Source: SHWB01 sp050246875
GTDB taxonomy: Bacteria > Pseudomonadota > Alphaproteobacteria > UBA6615
DNA length: 64,000 bases
Direction of reading: 5' to 3'
Assembly (NCBI GenBank): GCA_050246875.1
Contig: JBFWVF010000003.1
Location: 1 to 64,000, forward strand
The stretch's first letter is position 1. Each line of letters begins with the position of its first letter. The translations under genes were made by a program, and so were the position numbers. This document shows positions 27,479 to 36,681 of the stretch, piece after piece. The notes beneath the pieces were generated by a model. That model searched no databases, was not told where the DNA came from, and saw only the letters and a program-made list of their open reading frames with translations.

Positions 27479-29514
27479 GCGCGTCCCTCCGCGGTGATGA
27501 TGATGTGGCCCCAGCGGTCGATGGTGGCACGCTGGTCGGAATGGATGACAAGCGTCGTCGTCGCTTCCTCGATCACCGCCGGCCCGGCGAAGCTGTCGCC
27601 GGCCCGCAGCGACGGGCGGTCCCAGATGGCGAAGGAGCACAGTTCGCGCCGCGCGAAGCAGTAGGCCTGGCGCCGGCGGGCCGGCTGCGCAGCCGCGCCC
27701 TCGCGTCGTGGCACCTCGGGCAGTTGCGGCTTGCCGGTGCGGCCGATGCCGCGCACGCGCAGATGCACGAGCTGCAGCGGATCGCCCATGACGTGGCCGT
27801 AGCGCTGGCGATGCGCGGCGTCGAAGCGGGCGCGGATGGCCGCGAGATCGTCGCCGTCGAGGAATGGCACTTCGAGCGCATGCTCCTGGCCGAAGTAACG
27901 CAGTTCGAGCGCCGACTCGACCGCCCGCGCGTCCGCCGCGAAACCGCCGGCCGCGAGGTCGAGGTCGGCCCGCGCGGCAAGCCCCGCCTCCTCCTTCCGC
28001 AGGGTGTCGAGCCCGACATCCTCGATCAGGCCGAGCAGCGTCTGGGCGTATTCCTGCACGATGTCCGACATCAGCATGCCCCAGGCCGAAAACACCGACG
28101 GCGCCTGCGGCACGATGACCTCGGCCACGCCCATCTCGCGACCGACCTGCGGCACGAACATCGGCCCGGCGCCGCCATAGGCGAGCATGGCGAAGTCGCG
28201 CGGGTCGAGGCCCTTCTCGACAGTAATCTCGCGGATGGCGCTGACCGTGCGCGCCAGCAGCACGTCGAACACGCCGCGCGCCGCCTCGACGGGCGTCAGG
28301 CCGAGCGGCCGGGCGATCCTCTCCTCGACGCCGGCCAGCGCGGCGTCGGCGGCGAGCGTCATCTCGCCGCCGAGGAAACGCGCCGGATCGAGGTAGCCGA
28401 GCACCAGCGCGGCGTCGGTGAAGGTCGGCTCGGTGCCGCCGCGGCCGTAGCAGATCGGCCCCGGCACGGCGCCGGCCGACTGCGGCCCGACCTTGAGCAG
28501 GTTGCCCTCGACGCGGGCGATCGAGCCGCCGCCGGCGCCGATGGTGGAAATCTCGTAGGTCGGGATCATCAGCGGCAGGCGCTCGAGGCCGGCCTCGTAC
28601 TTGAGGGCTGGCGCGCCGCCGTGGATGACGCAGGCGTCCGTGCTGGTGCCGCCGATGTCGACCGCGATGATGTCGGGCCGGCCGATCAGCCCGGCGAGCC
28701 AGGTCGTGCCGATGATGCCGCCGGCCGGGCCGGAAAAGATGGTGTGCACCGGCGTGGCGATGGCGTCGTGCGCCGGCAGCGCGCCGCCGCCCGAGCGCGT
28801 GATGTAGAAGGCGCCGTCGAAGCCGTCGGCGGCCAGCGTGCGTTCGAGCCCGGCAATATAGGTCTGGAAGATCGGCTTGATGTAGGCGTTGGCGACGGTG
28901 GTCGCCGTACGCTCGTACTCGCGGTACTCGCGGATGATCTCGTGCGAGACCGAGACGGCGATGTCGGGCCAGCGCGCGCGCAGCAGCTCGGCGGTGCGCG
29001 CCTCGTGCGCCGGGTTGCGGTAGGCGTGCAGGTAGCAGACGGCGATGGAGCGCACGCCGTGCTCCTCGACCAGCCGGCGGCCGGCCTCGATCACGCCGGC
29101 CTCGTCGAGCGGCGCCACCTCCTCGCCGGCGGCGCTCATGCGGCCGGCGACGCCGAGGCGCAGGCGCTTGGGCACCAGCGGCGGCGGCACGTCGTAGTCG
29201 AGCGAATACATCTGCGCGCGGTCGCGCATGTAGCGCCCCATCTCGAACACGTCCTCGAAACCGGCATTGGTGACGATGCCGGTCTTCGCGCCCTTGCGTT
29301 CGAGCACGGTGTTGAGGCCCAGCGTCGTGCCGTGGATGAAGGTCTCGAGATCGCCGATCGACAGGCCGATGCGGCGGATGGCGGCACGCACGCCCTGGCC
29401 GGGATCGGCGGGGGTGGTGAAATCCTTCTCCAGACGGATCGACCCGGTGGCCGGATCGAAGGTCACGGCATCGACGAAGGTGCCGCCGATGTCGACGGCG
29501 AGACGCTGACGCAT
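27475..29514 (-). CDS. hyuA: Hydantoinase A/oxoprolinase family protein
   Basis: 679 residues with the start chosen at MRQRLAVDIGGTFVDAVTFD, the family's N-terminal ATP-binding motif. Further marks: THGTTLGLNTVLERKGAKTG-like segment (here FIHGTTLGLNTVLERKGAKT), ITRSGGGALP, FSGPAGGIIGTTWLAGL and ADIGGTSTDA-like DIGGTSTDACVIHGG near residue 290. It is an actin-like ATPase partner of HyuB, together probably acting on a hydantoin- or oxoproline-type ring. It is followed by hyuB and preceded within 8 bases by the hydrolase gene, so the three form an operon divergent from the LysR gene. Confidence 0.92.
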   Translation of the reverse strand: MRQRLAVDIGGTFVDAVTFDPATGSIRLEKDFTTPADPGQGVRAAIRRIGLSIGDLETFIHGTTLGLNTVLERKGAKTGIVTNAGFEDVFEMGRYMRDRAQMYSLDYDVPPPLVPKRLRLGVAGRMSAAGEEVAPLDEAGVIEAGRRLVEEHGVRSIAVCYLHAYRNPAHEARTAELLRARWPDIAVSVSHEIIREYREYERTATTVANAYIKPIFQTYIAGLERTLAADGFDGAFYITRSGGGALPAHDAIATPVHTIFSGPAGGIIGTTWLAGLIGRPDIIAVDIGGTSTDACVIHGGAPALKYEAGLERLPLMIPTYEISTIGAGGGSIARVEGNLLKVGPQSAGAVPGPICYGRGGTEPTFTDAALVLGYLDPARFLGGEMTLAADAALAGVEERIARPLGLTPVEAARGVFDVLLARTVSAIREITVEKGLDPRDFAMLAYGGAGPMFVPQVGREMGVAEVIVPQAPSVFSAWGMLMSDIVQEYAQTLLGLIEDVGLDTLRKEEAGLAARADLDLAAGGFAADARAVESALELRYFGQEHALEVPFLDGDDLAAIRARFDAAHRQRYGHVMGDPLQLVHLRVRGIGRTGKPQLPEVPRREGAAAQPARRRQAYCFARRELCSFAIWDRPSLRAGDSFAGPAVIEEATTTLVIHSDQRATIDRWGHIIITAEGRA

Positions 29515-29522
29515 GAATCCCC

Positions 29523-30224
29523 TCAGTCGTAGAGCAGCCAGTCGCGCAGCAGCGCCGTCGCCGCCTGCGGTCGTTCCAGTGGCGGCATGTGGCCGCAGTC
29601 CTCGACGATCGACAGCCGCCCGCGGCGGGCGGCAGCGGCCGCCGCCTCGCCGCGCGCCAGCGGCGCCAGCACGTCCTCGCGGCCCCAGATGACGCGCACC
29701 GGCACGTCGAGCCCGGCCAGCACCTCGCGCCCGTCGAGGCGGCCGAGGATGGCGCGCATGCGGCGCGCGTAGGCAGCCGCGCCGACACGCGCACCCATCG
29801 CGCGCACGAGGTCGGCCAGCGGCTCGGTGAGTCTCACGGGATGCAGCAACTGCGGCAGCATCGCCTCGAGCACGGCGGCGAAGCGGCCACCCTCGCAAGC
29901 CTCGATGACGCGGCGGCGGTGCGCGGCCTGCTCTTCCGTGTCGGCGGCGGCGCCGGCGTCGATGAGAGCCATGCGGGTGACGCGCTTCGGCGCCCGCCGC
30001 GCGACCTCCAGCGCCACATAGGCGCCCATGGAGAAGCCGGCGATGGCGAAGGGGCCCGGCGTCGACGCCAGCACCTCGTCGGCCATCCCCGCCATCGTCT
30101 CGTGCGCCAGCGCATCGGTGACGATGCAGTCGGCGATCCCGGCGAGGCCGGCGCGCTGGTGTGCCCAGACGGCGCCGTCGCACACCAGGCCCGGAACCAT
30201 CACCAGCGTCTGCCGCGCAGCCAT
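29523..30224 (-). CDS. Alpha/beta-fold hydrolase
   Basis: 233 residues. Oxyanion/N-terminal strand TLVMVPGLVCDGAVW, nucleophile elbow AGFSMGAYVA with serine near residue 75, acid WGREDVLAP and catalytic histidine in DCGHMPPLERP near residue 212. A small cap region lies between. It is a cytosolic esterase or amidase-like enzyme of unknown substrate. It is the first gene of the operon with hyuA and hyuB, so it may open or process an ester or amide in the same pathway. Confidence 0.86.
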   Translation of the reverse strand: MAARQTLVMVPGLVCDGAVWAHQRAGLAGIADCIVTDALAHETMAGMADEVLASTPGPFAIAGFSMGAYVALEVARRAPKRVTRMALIDAGAAADTEEQAAHRRRVIEACEGGRFAAVLEAMLPQLLHPVRLTEPLADLVRAMGARVGAAAYARRMRAILGRLDGREVLAGLDVPVRVIWGREDVLAPLARGEAAAAAARRGRLSIVEDCGHMPPLERPQAATALLRDWLLYD

Positions 30225-30309
30225 CGGCGCACCTCCGCGTCGGGCCCGGTCGATCCGGCCCCGGAACGGAACCGTAGGACGGCCAGTGCCATTGCGGAAC
30301 TAGAGGTTT

Positions 30310-30326
30310 ATGATCGCTGCCATCAT
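30310..30326. promoter_or_regulatory. Probable LysR-type regulator binding dyad
   Basis: ATGAT and ATCAT flank a 7-base spacer, a perfect dyad containing the T-N11-A core of LysR-type sites. It lies in the 126-bp space between the divergent hydrolase-hyuA-hyuB operon and the LysR gene, the expected place for autoregulation and control of the operon. Confidence 0.65.
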
Positions 30327-30350
30327 TTTCAGGCATGGCTGGAGAGGGGC

Positions 30351-31289
30351 ATGGACGTTCGCAGCCTGCGCGGCTTCCTGCGCGTCGCCGAGACCGGCAA
30401 CCTCAGCCGCGCCGCCGAGGCGCTGCACGTCGTCCAGCCGGCGCTGTCGCGGCAGATCGCGCTGCTGGAAGCCGAGCTGGGCACGCAGTTGCTGGTGCGC
30501 CACCGGCGCGGGGTGACCCTGACCGAGGCCGGCATGGCGCTGCGCGAGCACGCGCAGGGCATCCTTGCCGGCGTCGACGCGGCACGGCAGGCGGTGTCCG
30601 CCCTGGGCAGCGAGCCGACCGGCACGATGGCCCTCGGCCTGCCGACCTCGATGCTCTACGTGCTGTCGGGGGCGCTGGTGGAAAGCTACCGGCGCCGCTT
30701 CCCGCGCGTCGCCCTGCGCCTGCACGAAGCCATCGGCCATGTCATCGAGGCGCTGATGGAGGAGGGCCGGCTCGACGTGGCGGTCATCATCGAGCCGCGC
30801 ACCATCCGCGGCGTGGCGCAGGAGACGCTGGTGACCGAGGCGATGTGCCTCGCCGGGCCGCCCTCGGCCGGCCTCGACATGGCCCGGCCGGTGAGCGCGG
30901 CCGATGTCGCCGCCGTGCCGATGATGATGTTCTCGCCGCAGAACCGCGTGCGCACGCGGCTCGAAACCCTGCTGGCGCGCGACGGGCTGACGCTGGCCCC
31001 GGCGGCGCTGGAGGTCGAGGGCCAGCCGCTGGCCTTCGACCTGGTGCGCCGCGGCCTCGGCTACACGGTGCTGCCGTGGTGCGCGGTCGAGGCGGAGATC
31101 GCCGCCGGACGCATGAGCGGCGCGCCGATCGAGGATTTCGCGATCAGCTGGATCCTGGCGGTCAACCGCGCCCGCGCCGGCGCGCCGGCGGTGCGGGCGA
31201 TGGTCGACCTGCTGCGCGCCACGGTCGCCGCGCGCGTCGCCGACGGCACGTGGAAGATGGCAAGGCCGCCTGTGCGGCCCGCCGACTGA
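30351..31289 (+). CDS. LysR-family transcriptional regulator
   Basis: 312 residues with GGAGAGG four to ten bases before the ATG. The N-terminal winged helix-turn-helix is standard (MDVRSLRGFLRVAETGNLSR, AAEALHVVQPALSRQIALLE, VRHRRGVTLTEAG). The effector-binding domain follows from about residue 90 (GTMALGLPTSMLYVLSG). The divergent arrangement with a dyad between suggests it controls the hydrolase-hyuA-hyuB operon in response to a substrate or product of that pathway. Confidence 0.93.
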   Translation: MDVRSLRGFLRVAETGNLSRAAEALHVVQPALSRQIALLEAELGTQLLVRHRRGVTLTEAGMALREHAQGILAGVDAARQAVSALGSEPTGTMALGLPTSMLYVLSGALVESYRRRFPRVALRLHEAIGHVIEALMEEGRLDVAVIIEPRTIRGVAQETLVTEAMCLAGPPSAGLDMARPVSAADVAAVPMMMFSPQNRVRTRLETLLARDGLTLAPAALEVEGQPLAFDLVRRGLGYTVLPWCAVEAEIAAGRMSGAPIEDFAISWILAVNRARAGAPAVRAMVDLLRATVAARVADGTWKMARPPVRPAD

Positions 31290-31330
31290 GGCAGGGCGGC
31301 GCGAGCAGCCATGTCTTCCTTCACCGCCGG

Positions 31331-31443
31331 GCCTCGTCCTTCGACAAGCTCAGGATGAGGCCCTCGTGTATGCGCGATGCGGGTGCACGAACACCGCCGT
31401 TCCCCCGCGATCCTCACCCTGAGCCTGTCGAAGGGCGAGGATC
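31331..31443. repeat. Dispersed inverted repeat, CTTCGACAAGCTCAGGA family
   Basis: The left arm CCTCGTCCTTCGACAAGCTC (to GATGAGG) and the right arm TCCTCACCCTGAGCCTGTCG (to AAGGGCGAGGATC) are about 45 bases apart. It is closely related to the element at 10298. It lies between the convergent LysR gene and the ATP synthase operon and may serve as a bidirectional transcription stop. Confidence 0.82.
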
Positions 31444-31509
31444 GCGCGAGCCCGCAATTCCGGAGAGCCCGACCGGAAGGGCCGGAACCGGAACGTCGGC
31501 CGGCCGGTG

Positions 31510-31929
31510 TTACTGGTAGGTCGGGTGGTCGAGGGCCGCGAGCTTGGCGCGCGCGACGGCGGCGCGGGCCAGCGCGTCCTCGCGCTCCTCGAGGTCGTGC
31601 GCCGAGCCGACATCCTCGCCGGCGTCCTTGAGGTCCTGCTCGACGGCGCCGCGGTCGATCTCGTCGACCGGCATCGCCTCCTCGGCCAGCACCGTGCAGC
31701 GGCCCGGCACCACCTCGGCGAAGCCGCCGGCGACGAAGATGCGCCGCGCCACCTGGCCGCGCGAGAAGATGTGGATGACGCCGGGGCGCACGGTGGAGAT
31801 CAGCGGCGCGTGCCCGGGCAGGACACCGAAATCGCCTTCCTCGCCGGGAACGACGACCATCTCGACCGGCTCGGCCACGAGCAGACGCTCGGGCGATACC
31901 AGTTCGAACTCGACCATGCCTTCAGCCAT
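31510..31929 (-). CDS. atpC: F0F1 ATP synthase subunit epsilon
   Basis: 139 residues. The beta-sandwich domain (MAEGMVEFELVSPERLLVAE, VVVPGEEGDFGVLPGHAPLI, FVAGGFAEV) matches AtpC, with a short helical C-terminus. It belongs to the central stalk and restrains ATP hydrolysis. It is the last gene of the atpHAGDC operon. Confidence 0.96.
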   Translation of the reverse strand: MAEGMVEFELVSPERLLVAEPVEMVVVPGEEGDFGVLPGHAPLISTVRPGVIHIFSRGQVARRIFVAGGFAEVVPGRCTVLAEEAMPVDEIDRGAVEQDLKDAGEDVGSAHDLEEREDALARAAVARAKLAALDHPTYQ

Positions 31930-32005
31930 CTGTCGTCTCTTTCCCGTGGGCCGTCGGCGCGTGGCCGTCAGGCCACGCCCCGGACGGCCAACCGCACGAC
32001 CCGGA

Positions 32006-33427
32006 CTACGCGGCCTCCGCCGCCATGCGCTGGGCCTTCTCGATCGCTTCCTCGATCGTGCCGACCATGTAGAACGCCGCCTCCGGCAGATCGTCGTAGC
32101 GCCCGTCGGCGATCTCGCCGAACGCCTTGATGGTGTCGGCGAGGTCGACGAACTTGCCCGGCGTGCCGGTGAACACCTCGGCGACGTGGAACGGCTGCGA
32201 CAGGAAGCGCTGGATCTTGCGCGCGCGCGAGACCGTCAGCTTGTCCTCTTCCGACAGCTCGTCCATGCCGAGAATGGCGATGATTTCCTGCAGCGACTTG
32301 TAGGACTGCAGGATCTCCTGCACGCGCCGCGCCGTGCGGTAATGCTGCTCGCCGACGATGCGCGGATCGAGGATGCGCGAGGTCGAGTCGAGCGGGTCGA
32401 CGGCGGGGTAGATGCCGAGCTCGGCGATCTGGCGCGACAGCACCGTCGTCGCGTCGAGATGCGAGAAGGTGGTGGCCGGCGCCGGGTCGGTGAGGTCGTC
32501 GGCCGGCACGTAGATGGCCTGCACCGAGGTGATCGACCCCTTGGTCGTCGTGGTGATGCGCTCCTGCAGGGCGCCGAGGTCGGTGCCCAGCGTCGGCTGG
32601 TAGCCCACCGCCGAGGGAATGCGGCCGAGCAGCGCCGACACTTCCGAGCCCGCCTGGGTGAAGCGGAAGATGTTGTCGACGAAGAACAGCACGTCCTGGC
32701 CTTCCTCGTCGCGGAAGTACTCGGCGACCGTCAGGCCCGACAGCGCGACGCGGGCGCGGGCGCCCGGCGGCTCGTTCATCTGGCCGTAGACCAGCGCCAC
32801 CTTGGAGTCGCCGTCGGGCTGGATGACGCCCGATTCCATCATCTCGTGGTAGAGGTCGTTGCCCTCGCGCGTGCGCTCGCCGACGCCGGCGAACACCGAG
32901 TAGCCGCCGTGGCCCTTCGCGACGTTGTTGATCAGCTCCATGATCAGCACCGTCTTGCCGACGCCGGCGCCGCCGAACAGGCCGATCTTGCCGCCCTTGG
33001 CGTAGGGGGTGAGCAGGTCGATGACCTTGATGCCGGTGACGAGCTGCTCGGCCTCGGTCGACTGGTCGGTGAAGACCGGCGCCTCGCGGTGGATCGGCAG
33101 GCGCTTCGTGGTCTTGACCGGGCCGCGCTCGTCGACCGGCTCGCCGATGACGTTGAGGATGCGGCCCAGCGTCTCGGGGCCGACCGGCATGGTGATCGGG
33201 CTGCCGGTGTCGGTCACCTGCTGGCCGCGCACGAGGCCGTCGGTGGTGTCCATGGCGATGCAGCGCACGGTGTGCTCGCCGAGGTGCTGGGCGACCTCGA
33301 GGACCAGCCGGTTGCCGCTGTTATCGGCCGTCAGCGCGTTGAGAATCGGCGGCAGGTCGCCGTGGAACTGCACGTCGACGACGGCGCCGAGCACCTGCGT
33401 GATCTGGCCGACTACGTTCTTGGCCAT
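32006..33427 (-). CDS. atpD: F0F1 ATP synthase subunit beta
   Basis: 473 residues from MAKNVVGQITQVLGAVVDVQ. Walker A GGAGVGKTVLIMEL near residue 149, the catalytic glutamate segment GERTREGNDLY, the conserved VFFVDNIFRFTQAGSEVSAL-type region (here VLFFVDNIFRFTQAG) and the DELSEEDK motif are all present. It is the catalytic subunit of F1, six of which alternate with alpha in the head. The frame continues open upstream through atpG in another phase, but there is no reason to extend the start. Confidence 0.98.
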   Translation of the reverse strand: MAKNVVGQITQVLGAVVDVQFHGDLPPILNALTADNSGNRLVLEVAQHLGEHTVRCIAMDTTDGLVRGQQVTDTGSPITMPVGPETLGRILNVIGEPVDERGPVKTTKRLPIHREAPVFTDQSTEAEQLVTGIKVIDLLTPYAKGGKIGLFGGAGVGKTVLIMELINNVAKGHGGYSVFAGVGERTREGNDLYHEMMESGVIQPDGDSKVALVYGQMNEPPGARARVALSGLTVAEYFRDEEGQDVLFFVDNIFRFTQAGSEVSALLGRIPSAVGYQPTLGTDLGALQERITTTTKGSITSVQAIYVPADDLTDPAPATTFSHLDATTVLSRQIAELGIYPAVDPLDSTSRILDPRIVGEQHYRTARRVQEILQSYKSLQEIIAILGMDELSEEDKLTVSRARKIQRFLSQPFHVAEVFTGTPGKFVDLADTIKAFGEIADGRYDDLPEAAFYMVGTIEEAIEKAQRMAAEAA

Positions 33428-33459
33428 CGGGCAACTCCCCTGGGCTCGCGGACCGGGCG

Positions 33460-34347
33460 CTAGAGCGCCTCGGCCCCGGAAATGATCTCGATGAGTTCCT
33501 TGGTGATCGCCGCCTGGCGCGAGCGGTTGTAGTTCATCGTCAGGCGGTCGATCATGTCGCCGGCGTTGCGGGTGGCGCTGTCCATCGCAGTCATGCGCGC
33601 GCCCTGCTCGGAGGCGAACGACTCCAGCATCGCCCGGAACACCTGCACCGACATGTTGCGCGGCAGCAGGGCGGCGAGGATCTCGGTCTCGTCGGGCTCG
33701 TACTCGTGCAGCGCCGTGGCGCCGGCAGCCTCTTCCCCGCCCTCGGCCGCCGGAACGGCGAAGGGGATGAGCTGCTGCGGCGTGACCTTCTGGGTCAGCG
33801 CCGAGATGAAGCGGTTGTAGACGATGGTGGCGACGTCGAACTCGCCGGCCGCGAACATCGAGGTCAGCCGCTGGGCGATCTGCGCGGCGGTGTCGAACTT
33901 CGGCATCGGCCGCGCGGTGTCCTCCAGCACGTCGACGATGAGGGAGGCGTAATCGCGCCGCAGCATGCCCTGGCCCTTGCGGCCGACGATGAGCAGCCGG
34001 ACCGTCTTGCCCTCGGCCTGCAGCGCGCGGATCTGGTTGCGCGTCCAGCGGGCGATCGAGCTGTTGAAGCCGCCGCACAGGCCGCGGTCGGTGAAGATCG
34101 GCACCAGCAGGTGGACGTCCGACTTGCCCGAGCCGGCGAGCAGCGGCGGCGCGTTGCCGGCCGACGCCGCGCGCCCGGCGACCGAGGACAGCATCTTCTC
34201 CATGCGCTCGGCGTAGGGCCGCGCCTCGAGCGCCAGCTCCTGCGCCCGGCGCAGCTTCGCGGCCGACACCATCTTCATGGCCGACGTGATGCGCCGGGTC
34301 GAACGGACCGACGTGATGCGGTTGCGTAGCGCCTTCAGGGACGGCAT
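33460..34347 (-). CDS. atpG: F0F1 ATP synthase subunit gamma
   Basis: 295 residues. The N-terminus MPSLKALRNRITSVRSTRRI and TSAMKMVSAAKLRRAQ, the central TDRGLCGGFNSSI and the C-terminal MTAMDSATRNAGDMIDRLTM and NRSRQAAITKELIEI are diagnostic. It forms the rotating shaft of F1. Confidence 0.98.
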   Translation of the reverse strand: MPSLKALRNRITSVRSTRRITSAMKMVSAAKLRRAQELALEARPYAERMEKMLSSVAGRAASAGNAPPLLAGSGKSDVHLLVPIFTDRGLCGGFNSSIARWTRNQIRALQAEGKTVRLLIVGRKGQGMLRRDYASLIVDVLEDTARPMPKFDTAAQIAQRLTSMFAAGEFDVATIVYNRFISALTQKVTPQQLIPFAVPAAEGGEEAAGATALHEYEPDETEILAALLPRNMSVQVFRAMLESFASEQGARMTAMDSATRNAGDMIDRLTMNYNRSRQAAITKELIEIISGAEAL

Positions 34348-34369
34348 GGCGACCTGCTACCGGGCCGGA

Positions 34370-35898
<1,529 letters not shown>

Positions 35899-35899
<1 letters not shown>

Positions 35900-36459
35900 C
35901 ACGTCGCTCCCTTCATGGCGAACTTCAGGCGCTCGAGCTTGGTCTTCAGCGAGGCATCGATCATGCGCGAGCCGATACGGACGACGAGGCCGCCGATCAG
36001 CCCGGGATCGACCCGGGTCTCGATGGCGACGCGACCGCCGACCCGCTCCTGCAAGGTGCGGGTGAGCGTGGCGAGCTGCTCGTCGGTGAGTTTGCGGGCC
36101 GAGACGACTTCGGCGGTGCTTTCGCCGCGCCGGCGGCGCAGCTCGGCGAGAAAGGCGTCGATCATCGCCGGCAGGGCGATGAGGCGGTTGTTGCGGGCGA
36201 CGAGCCCGACGAAGCGGCGCACCAGGTCGCTGGCGCCGGCGTCCTTCAGGATGGCGGCCATCGCACTCGCCTTGGCGTCGCGCTCGATCATCGGCGAACG
36301 CAGCAGCGCCGCCAGATCGGGAATGTCGCGCACGGCCTGACGCAGCGTGCCGAGGTCGGCGGCTACGCCGTCGAGCGCCTTGGCCTCGTCGGCCAGATCG
36401 TACAGCGCCGTCGCATAGCGCCCGGCGATTTCGCCCGTCAAACTGCCGTCCGTCGCCAC
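35899..36459 (-). CDS. atpH: F0F1 ATP synthase subunit delta
   Basis: 186 residues. N-terminal helical bundle (IAGRYATALYDLADEAKALD, LRSPMIERDAKASAM) and C-terminal VRIGSRMIDASLKTKLERLK. It joins F1 to the peripheral stalk. It is the first gene of the F1 operon. As in other alphaproteobacteria the F0 genes are not attached and must be elsewhere. priA lies upstream on the same strand. The 222-bp space between holds a GC-rich inverted repeat (GCGCCCGCC with GGCGGGCGC near 36543-36585) without a thymine run. Confidence 0.95.
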
Positions 36460-36681
36460 CTGCGAAGGTCCCCCGGAATGCCGTTTCTGCGCGTCGACCC
36501 GGTCGACGGCAAGGGGTTGATTTTATTGGCTTTAACGCACACGCGCCCGCCGGCCGGATCGCCCCCCGCCGGTTGGGCGGGCGCTAGGTAGCACGACCCC
36601 GCCGGACTGGCAAGAACGGCTCCCGCACTGCAGCGAAAGAAGGGGCGGGGCGGGATGTCGCAGGCGGCGACCAGCGGGGCG

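Noticed and set aside
36543..36585. GC-rich inverted repeat upstream of atpH as a terminator of priA
   Set aside because: The stem is convincing, but no thymine run follows on the minus strand, so it is not called a terminator.
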